DNA of 64,000 bases from contig NC_067200.1 in the NCBI RefSeq assembly GCF_000699445.3, forward strand, positions 10,085,450-10,149,449, read 5' to 3'. This document shows, piece after piece, positions 10,661 through 22,794 of the stretch. Below the pieces are notes generated by a model. It searched no databases and was not told where the DNA came from. It was given only the letters and a program-made list of their open reading frames with translations. The stretch's first letter is position 1. Each line of letters begins with the position of its first letter. The stretch is from Schistosoma haematobium (taxonomy: Eukaryota; Platyhelminthes; Trematoda; Strigeidida; Schistosomatidae). Position numbers and translations under genes: made by a program.

Positions 10661-12389
10661 ATAATAACATTATGTTCTACAATCTCAGTTTGCACTCTGA
10701 TATATTTTATGACTAGGAAAGCATATTACGGAAGTAAGATTAATCGTAAAAAGTCATCGATCAATTTCAAATTAATAAAAAACGTTTTCGGATATCCACA
10801 AATCAAAGTTTGTTTTACTTTAGATACTTTATTCTAGGAATTCTTTACAGTGGTCATATATATTGTCGCGAATAACGCATGCATTATTATTAATGAATAT
10901 GTCTGGTGGTTAATTAACTGCTTCATTATTCACGCACCGCACAGCTAAACCGATTGTTTTTGTGGCGAATGCAAATGCTTTGAGTCCCTGGGTCAAAATT
11001 AAATAAATTAAAACTTCAATAATGCAATGCAGAAGCACTACCAGCAGATAGGTATTGATTTCGTTGGATTGGTGCTTTCTATGCTGAGTGGTTTAATTGT
11101 TAAGCTTTTAGGTCGAACATCATCTACAATACAAATTACTCCAAATGCGAAAAAGTGACATCGACAAAGTGTCTGTCATGTATATCCCCTAAATTGCTAA
11201 GATGATCAATGTATTATTACATTTTTCCTCATTATTTTCATGTCTTACTAATTAGGGTAACCGATAGTGAGTTGTTTCCCTGCGCCAGTTTTCCTCATGA
11301 CCTCATGGGTGAATTGTTTTGATGCTACAAATTAATTTATTTCAATTGGAATTGTTTGACTGTATCTTCTCATTGTTGTTTAGGACTGCAATTGATCAGT
11401 CTCTTTGTTAAGTTTGTCTTACATTGTTCCTACTCGTTCACTTTCCAATCTTTTGTACTACTTATTTACATTCAGTAAGTAGTTGTATTCCTAACAATTT
11501 TCAAACTAATGTTGTAACGCAAATCGTGCTGTAACGTTCTGAAATGTTCACATATATCTTTAACGTTTATTGTACTAATCATTGCATTTATCATTATAAT
11601 CACTGTACTTTAATTACTGTAGCAGTTATCCACAGTTTTGTGCATTTGCCTAAACGCAACAGTTTCCATATTGTTTTTAGTGGCCCGTGAATCTGACTCC
11701 TATTTAGAGCGTATGGATGTTTGTTATCGCCTTTTCTCGTAAATCATCGTCGACTTAAATCGCGTTATCCAATAACGGAATTAAATAAGTCGAATAACGA
11801 GGATTGACTTGAGAATACATATATTTCGTACATAAAGCGAATGAAGCACAAAAAAACAATTTTGACACGTATGGAAGATGACTGGGAAGCCAACTCCATT
11901 TTAGTCAAGCGTTACTCAATATTTATAGGCAGACAAAATAAAGCTACAGACATGTGATTAATGAAATAAGAAGGGCACACACATATACGCTCATATAAAA
12001 ACAGTCAAGACTGATAAGCGAATAATTGACAAGCTCAAAATATGACTCAAGGAGAATGAATAAAATGGGACGTCCGAAAGCCAGAATAAGGTATATGGGC
12101 TTGCCATAATAACTGACACTGCAGTTTGCTCTTGGTTCTGGTTTCGGTTGTTCGTAAACTGTTATCAAATCTAGACACACCTATCAGTTGCACTTTGTAC
12201 TATCGTATGTTATAATTATCCTTTATGTTACTGTTACAGTAAACCTTTTCTTCGTACGTGAAGGACGCTTTTAAACCTCCCAGACACCTCACAAGTTGAG
12301 GTTTTTAACAAGATTTTGTTTATTATTAAATAAAGAACCGCTATTGTAGACAAATCGTTGTTTTGGAAACTTCGGTTTTGCGTGTATCT
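10661..12389. other. Non-coding stretch
   Basis: I see no supported gene or RNA. A short block at about 11380-11420 (GACTGCAATTGATCAGTCTC) resembles the tail seen in other Sm-alpha neighbourhoods, such as 45010. A 78-codon minus frame at 11944-12180 shows nothing recognisable. Confidence 0.4.
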
Positions 12390-12610
12390 CAATCAGGTGA
12401 CTTGAACGCTTCGATACATTTAACATTCTTGTTGGCATTTGAAGCGAACATTATAGGTTCAAGTCTCGGAGTGGAAATCAACTTTGAGATGCAGATACAT
12501 CCAGCTGACGAGTCCTAAATAGGGTGAAACGCGCGTTCTGGATTCCACTGTTAGTTACTATCCATCTTTGCTTAGAAGTTAATTTGGTTACAAAAAAAGA
12601 AAACGATCAA
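12390..12610 (+). repeat. Sm-alpha type repeat with tRNA-like head and hammerhead
   Basis: The unit has a tRNA-like first part (box B-like AGGTTCAAGTCTC at about 12456) followed by GAGATGCAGATACATCCAG, the hammerhead, and CACTGTTAGTTACTATCCATC. This layout, a pol III type promoter upstream of a self-cleaving ribozyme, is known for the schistosome Sm-alpha family. Confidence 0.8.
12499..12545 (+). ncRNA. Hammerhead ribozyme, Sm-alpha type, core intact
   Basis: CTGACGA at 12505-12511, GAAA at 12526-12529 and cleavage triplet GTT at 12535-12537. Stem I TCCAG/CTGGA is a perfect five base pairs. Stem II (GTCC with GGGT) holds four pairs including wobbles. GUU fits the NUH rule but cleaves more slowly than GUC in known hammerheads. 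The segment between GAAA and the cleavage site makes the palindrome ACGCGCGT. Confidence 0.75.
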
Positions 12611-13619
12611 CTGAAACTTTTTATTATTTTTCATTCTTTTGAAGTTGATTTTTAAGAGAATTCAACTGTGAAAACAAACACTCCACAATGTACGCCCATA
12701 ACCCTGAAAAGAGTCAAATCAATGGACAATTATACATCGGAGTGATCAGCTTATAAACCATGTTTAGTGTAAGACAGGTAACAACAGAATATGGTCACAC
12801 ACTAAAATGAATTGACTGATGTCATAAATGTAAACCACTTAACACCAACCCAGGTTATTTAGTTACCGCGATAAACTTAGTTGCTGGGTGTTCATCATTA
12901 AAATGTTTCATACTGGGGGTGAAATGACTATATAGTTTCCTATCCGAAATGATATCAGTTCATCAGAAATATTACTTATAGATATTATAGTAGTTCATTG
13001 TTGTCAAATATTTATATTTATTGTTATAAAAGAGCCTGGTCCATTTGTAGTACACTAAGTTGATGGACATTGTTGAATTCATAATTTACATCACAAATGA
13101 AAATTTAGCCTAATAGTCAATTCTCTTTCATTAACAGACTAAATTAATGTCTATCAACCTTAATGAACTTCATAGTTTACATTCCTAACCTAATTCTAGT
13201 TAAACAACCATTGGAAACCAAAATTTATTTGATGGATGTTTCGTCAACCTATAAAACTCTTCAGCTATTCATTTCCTACGGGTTTTTTTAATGATTGTCT
13301 AACGAATATCAATGCTGTGATTACAAAAAACAAACATTTCTACTATTCATAGTAATTATATGCTCACTAGTGACTAATTTGGGCAGCCAATTCCGGAACT
13401 AAAACATAAGTCATGATCATTGGAATGTTACCGAATCCAGCGATCTAAAATGTTACCATTTTGTAACGAAAACTGAATGTCCTTAGTCCGACTCCCAGTG
13501 GGATATCCATTTATAAGAGGTTCTATATCAGGAAAAAATAATGGTCGAATGATTCCTAGTTTATCTACGGTAGTATAATTAAGTTTAATATATAAACTTT
13601 ACCATCAACTAGTGTTGTA
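12611..13619. other. Non-coding stretch
   Basis: Nothing recognisable. Confidence 0.4.
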
Positions 13620-13885
13620 GTAAAGAATAACGCAAATGGGGACACTTGAATCTGTTTAAACACAAAATTACAGAACAACTTAGTGAAACCTGAGAACCAT
13701 ACAGTTAATACTTCATTTGCACAATGTCAATCAATCATCTCAGACTTCACTGTTCTTTTGTTTCTACATCAATCATTCACTCTTTGATCTTCCTAACTTT
13801 CTACCACCAGGCATTTCACTTTCGATTGATGACAAATACTACTTATATATGTCAACATCAGGAATACACATCAAAGTGTTAGAAT
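13620..13885 (+). repeat. Repeat family B copy
   Basis: Shares the family blocks in order: CACAAAATTACAGAA, a GAGAACCATACAGT block, ATTTGCACAATGTCAATCAA, CTCAGACTTCACTGTTCTTT, CTTTGATCTTCCTAAC, CATTTCACTTTCGATTGATG and the end ATACTACTTATATATGTCAA. The terminal palindrome is imperfect in this copy. No coding capacity. Confidence 0.7.
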
Positions 13886-14004
13886 TGACTAATTAGCTTA
13901 TAATTTATTTTTCTCTTGCCTGCCAAAGAAGACCATCAAAGTCATGTTAATATACATATAATAATTCATATAATCCTCACATAAATGCTTCACTACTCTT
14001 GTAG

Positions 14005-14112
14005 CTCTTCTAGGTCTACTGCTGGTTCCAAGCCTCAGTAAACGAGGAGGACTGTTTATGGAGTCAGCATAACTATCGCGTAGAAAACAACCTTGCTACA
14101 AAAACATTAACC
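14005..14112 (+). mobile_element. RTE 5' leader fragment
   Basis: Corresponds to the 5' leader of the element at 7163-10362, in the opposite orientation: CTACTGCTGGTTCCAAGCCT, then a GAGGAGGA block, TAGAAAACAACCTTGCTA and TTAACCAGA. The coding part is absent, so only the 5' end is present. Confidence 0.7.
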
Positions 14113-14134
14113 AGACTAAGTAATGTTAGTACAT

Positions 14135-14410
14135 AAATATATAGCTAGACCACCATGGAAAACCTGGGAGCACTGGACCGCCGTTTCGTTCTATTATGGT
14201 AATCCTCAGCGGTGCGTGTCCACGACCTCGCCTCCTGCGAGATTCGAACCCAGGACCTACTGGTATCGCGTGCGAGGACTTAACCACCAGACCATCGAGT
14301 TACTATCTTACAGCAGACCTGGTTGAAATCCACTAGTCTCACAATGGGACGAAATGGCCGTCCAGTGCTTCTAGGTTTTCTATGGTGGTCTAGCTTCAAC
14401 TGACTCATGA
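14135..14410 (-). repeat. tRNA-derived SINE, minus copy joined to a + strand 3' arm (foldback)
   Basis: Read on the minus strand, 14139-14310 holds a tRNA-like head with box B (reverse of AGATTCGAACC at 14240-14250) followed by a hammerhead module and the SINE 3' end. From about 14330 the same 3' end recurs on the + strand (GACGAAATGGCCGTCCAGTG and TATGGTGGTCTAGCTTCAA), giving a foldback. A pol III type transcript is inferred from the box sequences. Confidence 0.75.
14170..14215 (-). ncRNA. SINE hammerhead ribozyme, core intact
   Basis: On the minus strand: CTGAGGA (14203-14209), GAAA (14184-14187) and triplet GTC (14176-14178). Stem I pairs GCACCG with CAGTGC with one mismatch out of six. 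Stem II differs from the family consensus but two central pairs remain. The core is intact, but folding is weaker than at 16196. Confidence 0.65.
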
Positions 14411-16139
14411 TCTTAACCATTGAAATTACTACAATCTCCACGAAACCCATCATAAATATATTTGCATTTTTATTCAAAAATATGTTTATCTAATAAGTAG
14501 TTATCTATTTGCTTAATTAAACAATATACATCTCTTATCACAGTAGATTATATGAAGGAATAATAGAAGATAAAAGAACTAATGAGAGAGGAAAACCAAC
14601 ATCAAAGAAACCATTTGTACTGCTAATCAGTATTGTGGAACTTTTTTCTGTTTACAAACTGTCTATTGTTAGTCTGTTCGTGTTTTTTTGTTTGTTTGAT
14701 AAGATTCTGGTTAGCGGGCACGTTTTTATTTTCTTTTATATAAAAACATCTTACCGATTGATATTCGTTTTTCTCTTTACAAATTGAATTCATTCAATCT
14801 AAACAAATGTTATCGAGATAAGTTGAATAGATCAATTGAGTGTTTAATCGTAAAAAAGGCGGGTTTTTTTATAGAGATTTGATTGCATTCATCACAAATC
14901 TGTTTCAATCTTGAGATAATATATTGAAAAGCAAAAAGTATTAGATGGTTGTTTCGTCACATCGTATGTCTCGTCAGTAGTAGGCATATAACTATATAGG
15001 TAACATATATACAAAACTAAAATTTGTAAATGTAAAAAAGCTTTTTTAAAACATTTTCTTTTTGTCAAACAGATACCACTAAATCTTCATAGTTCATTCA
15101 ACTCTTTTATGATCAGATGACAACTTTATCAGAAAGGGATAGTATACTGAACTAAAGAGAGTCAAACAAAAATAGTTTAACAATAATACTTCAGTTGTTT
15201 ACAATTTACAGTTGATATACTACATCAACACATTTCGATGAAAATGTCAAGGCGAATATCAAAATGAATCTGTATGATTGAGATCTATGCTAAATTTTGT
15301 CATCGATCATTTTCAATCCATAATTATGATAACAGTGCAGACACCAGTCAAGTAGTATGAATCTATTGACATAGTCTAACTCACGAGTCAGTTAATTCAC
15401 GGGTCAGTCTCATATCTTGACTAGACCGATCTTGGTTTTCTTTCCTAAACCAGAAAATAACGAGCATGAAGCTAAGTGACGTTGAAGTTTACTACATACA
15501 TGTCATAACCACTCCAGGTCAATAAAGATCCACTACTTCATTAATCATCTTTATGGTTCCGACATATGTGAGGAATTGTTCAAAGGTATCTGGGATCAAA
15601 TATTAGTAACGTAAGGATATCTTCCTTCTTTTAAATAGTCATGTTTTGAATTAATAAATTAACACAGGACGAATTTCTGTGCATGATATTTGTCATTTTG
15701 TTGGAAGAAGGGCATGTTCAACACACTAATAGTGAAGTAAGTTGACAAATGAAACTTTCTAAATCTGTGACTTGAAATCAACCAACTAAAGATCAAAAAC
15801 TTTTCATAATAAGTGAACTAGTCAACACGATCAATCAGTTAACTTCCAATTGTTAGTGTAACCGTTGACATTTCCTGTTTCAGGATGTTTTTAAACGAGC
15901 TAAATTCTCATATGTTGACTTTATACATATATATAACACAAGGGAAATCATCTATAATTAAAACGCTTCTGATCTACCTATTGGTTTATGTAATGAACAT
16001 ATGATTTAATAAATACAATCATAGATTTCAATTAGATCATAATATTTCTTTATCTGAGTTTGCTTGAAAAATCAGATCAAAATGAAAACTGTTATTATAA
16101 GGGATAAAGAAAATTATGAACTTCCGATTAATATAAGAA
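14411..16139. other. Non-coding stretch
   Basis: No gene or repeat recognised over about 1.7 kb. There are several T-rich runs. Confidence 0.4.
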
Positions 16140-16600
16140 ATTTTTGATTGAGATCATGAACCTATTGATGTTAGACCACCATTGAAAACGTGGAAGCACT
16201 GGACAGCCGTTTCGTCTTATTGTGGGACTCCTCAGCAGTGCGCATCAACGATCCCGCTCGCCGGATCTGATGGGAAGCTGTGACCAGTGGAGCTAATCCG
16301 TGTCGGGTAGAAACAGTTGTCTACTTCAGTACAATGGAAGATGGTCGCGCGACTTCGTGGATTGGTTGAGGTTAGATACATACACCATTGGGTGCCGGCT
16401 CAGTGGTCTAGTGGTTAGGTGCTCGCGCGCGAAACCAGTAGGTCCTGGGTTCGAATCTCGCAGGGGTGAGGTTGTGGATCCGCTTTTGAGGATTCCCGCA
16501 ATAGGGTGTAACGGCGGTCCAGTGCTTCCAGGTTTTCAATGGTGGTCTACCATCAATCAGTTCATGATCTCAATCAAAAACTAAACAATCTCCACAACCA
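16140..16600 (+). repeat. tRNA-derived SINE in a long foldback, complete copy
   Basis: Left arm (16140-16260): the SINE 3' end on the minus strand, including a hammerhead. Body (16265-16480): CCAGTGGAGCTAATCC, GGGTAGAAACAG, ATGGAAGATGGTCGCG, then a tRNA-like part with box A (about 16401-16416) and box B GGTTCGAATCT (16448-16458). Right arm (16490-16600): the same 3' end on the + strand. The arms end in mirrored ATTGAGATCATGAAC-type segments. The + strand ribozyme is mutated (TTGAGGA, GTAA). The element has no coding capacity. Confidence 0.8.
16196..16241 (-). ncRNA. SINE hammerhead ribozyme, best stem I
   Basis: On the minus strand: CTGAGGA (16229-16235), GAAA (16210-16213) and triplet GTC (16202-16204). 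Stem I is a perfect six base pairs (GCACTG at 16236-16241 with CAGTGC at 16196-16201). Stem II keeps GTC/GAC. This is the clearest SINE hammerhead in the window. Confidence 0.78.
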
Positions 16601-16679
16601 GTAAACTGATAATGTTGAAAATAACGACCATTACTGATTGACTAGTAAATTATTTTAATAGTCGAATTAACAAGTCGAT

Positions 16680-17175
16680 CTGAGTTACACTACTATCGAA
16701 AGCCTTGAAACACTGGATTACTGTTTCGTCGTAGTACGAGAACTCTTGACCACTTACCCAGAATCTATCTAAAGTAGCTCACGAAATGACAATATCAACT
16801 TCTGTTGTTTTCTGCTGATACCTTACTCACTCTCAACACGATTTCATCCCTTTGATCTCGTATTCACAATAGAACACCTGAAAATTAACCTTGTAGCTAG
16901 TCACAGATGAACACATGATAATTACCAGTATGATGTTGTGGATATTGCTGAATTATTTTGTTGAGATGATTGGTTGAAAAAGTCCACCGAAGTCAATGGA
17001 AGATGATTGTACGATATTGTCTGATTGATTGAAGTTATACCTATACGGTAGTCTAGAGGTTAGATATTCGCATATGAGACCTAGGCTGATGAATTTCATT
17101 CCCGTCGTTGGGTTTGTGGATGCGCAAAACAAAAGACTCCCAGCTTTCTAAGAGTTGTCTAAATTACGTCTATTC
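16680..17175. repeat. Degenerate SINE fragments
   Basis: At 16680-16790 a minus strand SINE 3' end is recognisable (GAAACACTGGATTACTGTTTC). At 16975-17175 a + strand copy keeps ATGGAAGATG, GGTAGTCTAGAGGTTAGAT (box A region) and a damaged box B. No ribozyme core survives. Confidence 0.55.
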
Positions 17176-17763
17176 ATGATTTCATTAAAACTCAATGATT
17201 TTCATATCCTTTACACTTAAAACTAATATTATTATTACTCCTACCACAAGTCAGAAATTTATGTGAAAACACTACATTTCAGTTCATTTGCAATCAAAGT
17301 AATCGCGTTATGTAATTCTATGAGGTAATTACGTAATTAGGCAATTCCGTTTCAAACATAATGAATGATTGTAGTTTGATATCCCAAATTGCTTTAAATT
17401 GAAAATACGAACCTAATGATTTTAACTGAATGATCCTAGCATCACGTATATGTATGTGAAGTATGAACTACCTCAGCAACGACGTGAATGTAAGCCGGTG
17501 AAGACTTATAAATTGAGATTATTGAGTTGTCCTAATGAGAACTAGCATAAAACCATAGTTTATCTGATGTCTATTTGCAGGAAAATCTGTCCTTAATTTT
17601 AACAAACTTCACACTTCAATCGATTTGAATCCATTTTATCGAAGTTTATTAACAAATACTCTAATGAACTAACACTAATAGCATCGAAATAAAACCATCA
17701 TAAATATTAATCATTCAGTAAATTATCTGAAATTACCTTAGTTTTGTAATACATGAAATATGA
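17176..17763. other. Non-coding stretch
   Basis: Nothing recognisable. Confidence 0.4.
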
Positions 17764-18690
17764 TCTTACTTACTCACGTCTGTTACCCTTCATAAAGGAG
17801 CATAGGCTTTCACAATCAAACTCCGTCCTGGACGATTATTTCTAGTTGTTATTCATCCTTTTCATATCTACTTCCAATTCCCGACTCAACGTGTTCTTTA
17901 ACCCTCCTTTTTTGCATTTCCTCTCAGAATTCCAAGTTTGTTTTTCATGATACTGTTTGTTAGTTTCTGTAATGTATGTTCTATCGATCTCAACAGTCTC
18001 TTCTAAATTTCCTCTTCAGATGGAAGCTGATTTGTTCTCTCCATCAGCTGGCTGTTGTTGATCGTGTTCGGTCAACGGTTATTGAATATCTTAATTGGAC
18101 AATGGTCTAACAACACGTACGTTTTCGGTTATGATTTTGGTAGTTCTACAACAATCAGCTCCATACAGTGAAACTGTGTTGACGAACTTAATGAAGATTT
18201 TAAATTTGATATTGATTAACAGTTGTTTTGAGTTTCATAAGTTCTTTAATTGTAGGAATACTGCCCTTGATTTGTCAGTCCTCGCATGTACTTCTGTATC
18301 CGATCCTCCTTGTTCATCAATGAGGCTTTGAAGTTAAGTGAAAGATTCCACATCATTCAGATTTGCTCCATAAAGTGTGATTGAACCGGTGTTCTCCATG
18401 TTACATTTGAGGATCTTGCTTTTTCCCTTATGTATGTTGAGGTCTACTGATGCAGAAACTGCTTCTGCACTAGTCCACTTCATCTGCTTGTGTGTATATG
18501 TAAGAAAGGCCAGATCATCTGCGAAGTTCAAATCCTCTAATTCATCCCGAGCAGTTCATTGTATTCCATGTTTCCTCTCACATATAGAGATATTTATTAT
18601 CCAGTCGACTATCAGAAGAAACAAGAAGGCACAAAGTAATCAGTCTTGTCTGATTCCGATCCTATCTGGAACACAGACCTAATCAATATC
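17764..18690 (-). mobile_element. RTE fragment, 3' half
   Basis: Starts on the + strand with CTTACTTACTCACGTCTGTT, the reverse complement of the RTE 3' end, and continues through the reverse transcriptase C-terminus. The minus frame at 18334-18531 keeps NFADDLAFL (catalytic box) and LNIHKGKSKIL. Many stops and indels; it is 5'-truncated within the reverse transcriptase. Confidence 0.85.
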
Positions 18691-19189
18691 ACTCTAGGAT
18701 TCACCTTAACTCATCTCAAGAACCTTGAAGTTTATGAATATTCTCTTTTCCGAAAAGAATTCTAATGACATCCATATAACGAAATATTCAACATTGAATT
18801 GACCAATGTTACATCATACAACTTTTGTATATTTAAATGAAACGGATTGTAGTCTATTCATAATTGAGTTTGGTTTGTTTTAGTATTTTATTCAATGAAA
18901 GAAGTAATTGCATGTTAGAATTTTTTGTGTACCATATAAAACTAAATAAAGTAACAAACAATTGAACACATTGATCCTAATCATAATCATCTCCATGATT
19001 GTCAATCATTGAATTTTGTTATTTTGTTTATCTTGGGGGATGGAAGGGAAATTGGACATCATATTCTTCTGTTTCTATGTTCAATTTATTATTTAAATCT
19101 AGCAAATAAGGTAAAAAAAACATGACTGAAAATAATTGAAAACACGAAAGTCCTATTAATTCACTTCTAGAGACAAGGATGTTGTTGAT
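18691..19189. other. Non-coding stretch
   Basis: Nothing recognisable. Confidence 0.4.
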
Positions 19190-19577
19190 GAAGTTAAGAG
19201 AACAAAGAGTGAATATCTGGCACTTTAAACGAGTTCGTGTATATATTGGGGATCCACTTAGAGGAGTTGAAAGACACTGATTTCAAACTAACCGTGCACT
19301 TGGGCTCCCGGATCCTGAAGGAACGAAAAGCGTATGAACCAATAGTTGGTCACCGGCTACCATGGGACAGTATCTCCTTACTTTGCTCTACTGATTTGTG
19401 GATTACACCTTTAGGTTAAAAGCTCGGGTTGCGGCGCCCTACGAAAACCGCTTGTTTCGTTTAAGCATGCGAGTAGTCTCCAAGCTCTTACTCAAATCGA
19501 ATGATTTGTGTCTCGCATATCTTTCGGTGACCCCTTGTAACAATGTCTCAGTGTTTAAATAAATAAATAAATAATGT
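19190..19577 (+). repeat. Dispersed repeat C, 5'-truncated, with (AAAT)n tail
   Basis: Shares TTGGTCACCGGCTACCATG, CACTTGGGCTCCCGGATCCT and TTGTGGATTA blocks with 22795-23310 and 40118-40640, and ends in an AAAT tail (19557-19575). The tail and 5' truncation suggest movement by retrotransposition. The 60-codon frame inside shows no known domain. Family not recognised. Confidence 0.65.
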
Positions 19578-19789
19578 AGCGCATATTTTTTGGGAAACCC
19601 TCTAAATCGTTTATTTGTTTTATTGAAAAAATGGAAAATCGGGAAATCCTACTACATGAGAATGATTGAAAGGTAAAAACGTTACAGATGTGAATACAAA
19701 ATGTTATTCAGCGTATTTCATCAAAATTCATTTCACAATTTATAAGTTTAGCTTGAGCATAGGAGGAGCATAGGCCATAAACCAAGAAC

Positions 19790-19990
19790 CATGAACCGAT
19801 CAATCTTGGACCATCATTAAAAACTTGGAACTCTACAGCAGTGCTCGTTTGCACTCTCTCATGCGGGATTCGAACCCAATACCTTCAGTTTTGAGCGTAA
19901 ACTCTAAAAGTTTAGACGACTGAATCGACATCCAACAGTGTTGGAGTTTGAAGTCAACCAATCCACGATATCATAATCTTAATTATTATT
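19790..19990 (-). repeat. tRNA-SINE, minus, degenerate
   Basis: Contains the reverse of box B (GGGATTCGAACCC at about 19866), the junction CATCCAACAGTGTTGGAGTT, and the SINE 3' end (CATCATTAAAAACTTGGAAC). The ribozyme region is deleted. Confidence 0.65.
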
Positions 19991-20359
19991 TCATTGACAT
20001 CTAATCTACTTGTACTAAAACGAAGAATTCATTCAGACTCGTTAGTCAACTTTACCCCCACCCATGTCACATTGACTAATACTCAGTAGTTTTCCAATGC
20101 TTTTGAACTAACCATTCCAGGGTGTGAAACAATTTAATCACTTCTAAAGCCGATCATTTCATAAGATTATGTCAACGTCCTTAGATGGCATGTGTTATCT
20201 GCTTCACATACGACATTCACTTAGACCACATTCTAATCGTTTGATAATGAAATTCAGAAAAAGTTAGTAAAAAGTAATATATTGTAATATACATGACAAT
20301 CCTTTCCATATTTCTATTTAATTAAGGCAGCTTTTCAAGACAAAAGGCTTATATTTCCA
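19991..20359. other. Non-coding stretch
   Basis: Nothing recognisable. Confidence 0.4.
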
Positions 20360-20765
20360 ATTGATTGATCACTCAGTGGTGATCAATGTCATGTATTTCA
20401 GGTCGTTCTTAGTACAGATCAAATGCTATCGACCGAATCGCAATGTGGCTACTAGTGTAGATGAATCGACATTGCGTGTAATAAGTTGGGATAAGATGGT
20501 GGTTTGAGGGAGTCAACAGGATACCCTGGACTGATGTTACGTGTTATTCGGCACTCGTCAGCAAGGTGCACCTGTAATCTTGAGGAAACTGGTGTTCTCT
20601 TTCGGATTCAATCCCGTGTCACTCAGCTTCATAGTCAGAGACTTTACCACTAAGCTATCTTAGTCGCGACTGACCACATGTAGTACTGACTGATCACTGG
20701 ATGGTGATCAATATCAGATGTATCATTTCCTTCTTAAAGTAGATTGAATCCTATCGACCAAGGCT
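20360..20765 (-). repeat. tRNA-like element with ribozyme remnant between direct repeats
   Basis: Two direct repeats of about 80 bp (20360-20445 and 20690-20765, both with TGATCAC, TGGTGATCAAT and ATCCTATCGACC or near it) flank a minus strand element at 20505-20670. That element has a tRNA-like head (TAGCTTAGTGGTAAAG and GGATTGAATCC on the minus strand) and a hammerhead-like module. It differs in sequence from both the Sm-alpha and the main SINE family. Confidence 0.55.
20524..20566 (-). ncRNA. Degenerate hammerhead of a third family
   Basis: On the minus strand: CTGACGA (20555-20561), then a GTG/CAC stem II, GTAA in place of GAAA (20537-20540), and triplet GTC (20529-20531). Stem I CCTTG/CAGGG holds five pairs with one wobble. 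The GAAA-to-GTAA change should abolish or strongly reduce cleavage. Confidence 0.45.
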
Positions 20766-21739
20766 AACGTTATGATTAACGATCAGTGAAGAGAAGCTTT
20801 TCTCGATACAAATCGGTATATGGACATTGAATGAAATAAACAAAAAGAAAATACCCCGTAAGTGATTTCTAATTCAATGATTAATTTGAAGTTAATTTAT
20901 TCATAAATTATGAATGAAAGAGATACTTTTGAATAATTTGTCATTAATCCATTCACAGAAAATGAATGGAAATGAAAAAGAGTAGTAGAGAGTTATATAT
21001 AATCTTCTACTTTCAGATAATTGATCTTCAATTAATGTGACATACTACTTATATTTGTCAACATCAGTAGCATATATTCACACTATGACAATGCATGATA
21101 TTTTTGCTTTCGGTCTCGTGCACGATTACCCAACCTCTAGACCATTAAACTGTTATTAACAATGGACTGTTTACTAAGTAGTGATGATTGTCAGATTTGT
21201 TTAATCGCTTAGTGTTCAATGAATTCTAACTATCGAGTTCAAATGTACAGATTACTCTTAGTGACTTGACATCATATCTACCAATGTTATGCTGTTATTT
21301 TGGTATCAAAATTTAGATCTAGATTCGTACAAGGTGGGAATTTATTCACTGTTGGTTCTATCAATGAGCATTTCGTTGAATATAGAGTGACCAGTCGAGC
21401 TATTGAGCAAGATTTGTATAATATTGACCTTAAGCTAAAATCAATGTTCTGAGATATTTCATCGCTATTGAAGTCAACGTTTAGGTAAATAGGTACTTGC
21501 TCAATCGTAGCAGTCTAATAAGCTAAAGAAAAGAGCCTTGTTTGGAACTCTATTCAACCGCATAGACAAATGATGTCCTTAGTATAAAAATAAAGATAGG
21601 TTAGCCATGTTTGAGCACTGCTAATGTGATATCGGTTATGCATAAATACTCATGACTAAATATAGAACGACTAGAACGTGGCAAATATAATATGTTACGA
21701 TTGAGGTACCCACCAAAGACAAAAGGGAACGGTTGAGTA
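20766..21739. other. Non-coding stretch
   Basis: Only a fragment around 21040-21070 (GACATACTACTTATATTTGT), matching the end of repeat family B, is recognisable. Confidence 0.4.
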
Positions 21740-21920
21740 GTATCTTCAGTACATTGTCGTATCTTGTCTCAGTAGTCTAGAGACTCAGTGTTCATACGTT
21801 AGACGATAGGCTTACGGTTCGGTTTCTTGATTCAGGATTTCAAATTGTGAGAAATTCCATGCTAAAGTGAGACAGCCGTCCAGTATTCCAAGATTTTCAA
21901 TGGCTGTCTAATTGAGTTAA
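21740..21920 (+). repeat. tRNA-SINE, degenerate
   Basis: Retains CAGTAGTCTAGAGACTCAG (box A region) and the SINE 3' end CCGTCCAGTATTCCAAGA then TTTTCAATGGCTGTCTA. Box B and the ribozyme core are lost. Confidence 0.55.
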
Positions 21921-22134
21921 GTGTATGTACTCGTACTCTTCATGTAGAAATATTATAACGTAATAAATCACTTAATACTAGAAAATTCAGACAGAAACGT
22001 CAAAACTTTCGTCACATTTCTCTCCTATCCTATTTTCATTTGAAATAATGAATAAAATGCATACAATTAGATGTCATTTCAGTGGTCCTTGATATAGCTA
22101 TAGAAATGTACTTTCTGATTTCTAATGACGTAGA

Positions 22135-22508
22135 TCTATGAATTTCAATGATTCTTCTATTTCACAGATTGAAATCGTGAGTCAATTGAAGCTACACCAC
22201 CATGGAAAACCTGAAGCACTGGACGGCCGTTTTGTTCTATTGTGGGACTCCTCAGCAGTGAGTATCCACGACCTCGCCCCCTGCGATATTCAAACCAAGG
22301 ACCTACTGATTTCGCGCGCGACCACGTAACAGATGCTCACTAGTGAACATCCTGGAGTTCTAGTGAAAAGTAGTGACCAGTGGAGTTCAACCAGGTCTGT
22401 TGGGATAGAGTAACTCACTGAAGACAATGGTGGATGTGTCACTCAATTTCGTGGATTAGTTAAAGTTAAACATTAACACCGTTAGATGCCGGCTCAGTGG
22501 TTTAGTGT
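22135..22508 (-). repeat. tRNA-SINE foldback, right arm missing
   Basis: The minus strand SINE 3' arm and tRNA-like part (22180-22330) are followed by a + strand body (22360-22505) with CCAGTGGAGTTCAACC, GGGATAGAGTAACTC and GCCGGCTCAGTGGTTTAGTG, where it ends abruptly. The minus strand ribozyme has CTGAGGA and GTC, but GAAA is changed to AAAA, so it is probably inactive. Confidence 0.7.
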
Positions 22509-22794
22509 ATGTTAAAATCGAAATAATTTTATTCTTTTTACATTCTACATAAGTCATATAAGTATAATGACAATATGATTAGTTTAAGTTAATCATGACT
22601 ATAAACCATGAAATAAACAATGAAATGAAATACATAATGATAGAAAATAGAAAATTGAAAACAAATTTCTGATGTTTTCAAATCTGAACAAATTCATTAT
22701 TTAGGCTCATATAAAGTTCGTTTATTGATTTTCATATAAAATATTCAATTTTCAATGTCTGATGTTCAAATGAAGAAATAAGAAGAAAATGTTA

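Noticed and set aside
16395..16462. Functional tRNA gene
   Set aside because: Box A and box B are good, but the acceptor and anticodon arms do not fold into a proper tRNA, and the sequence recurs within SINE copies. The same applies to 56036-56110 and 34550-34640.
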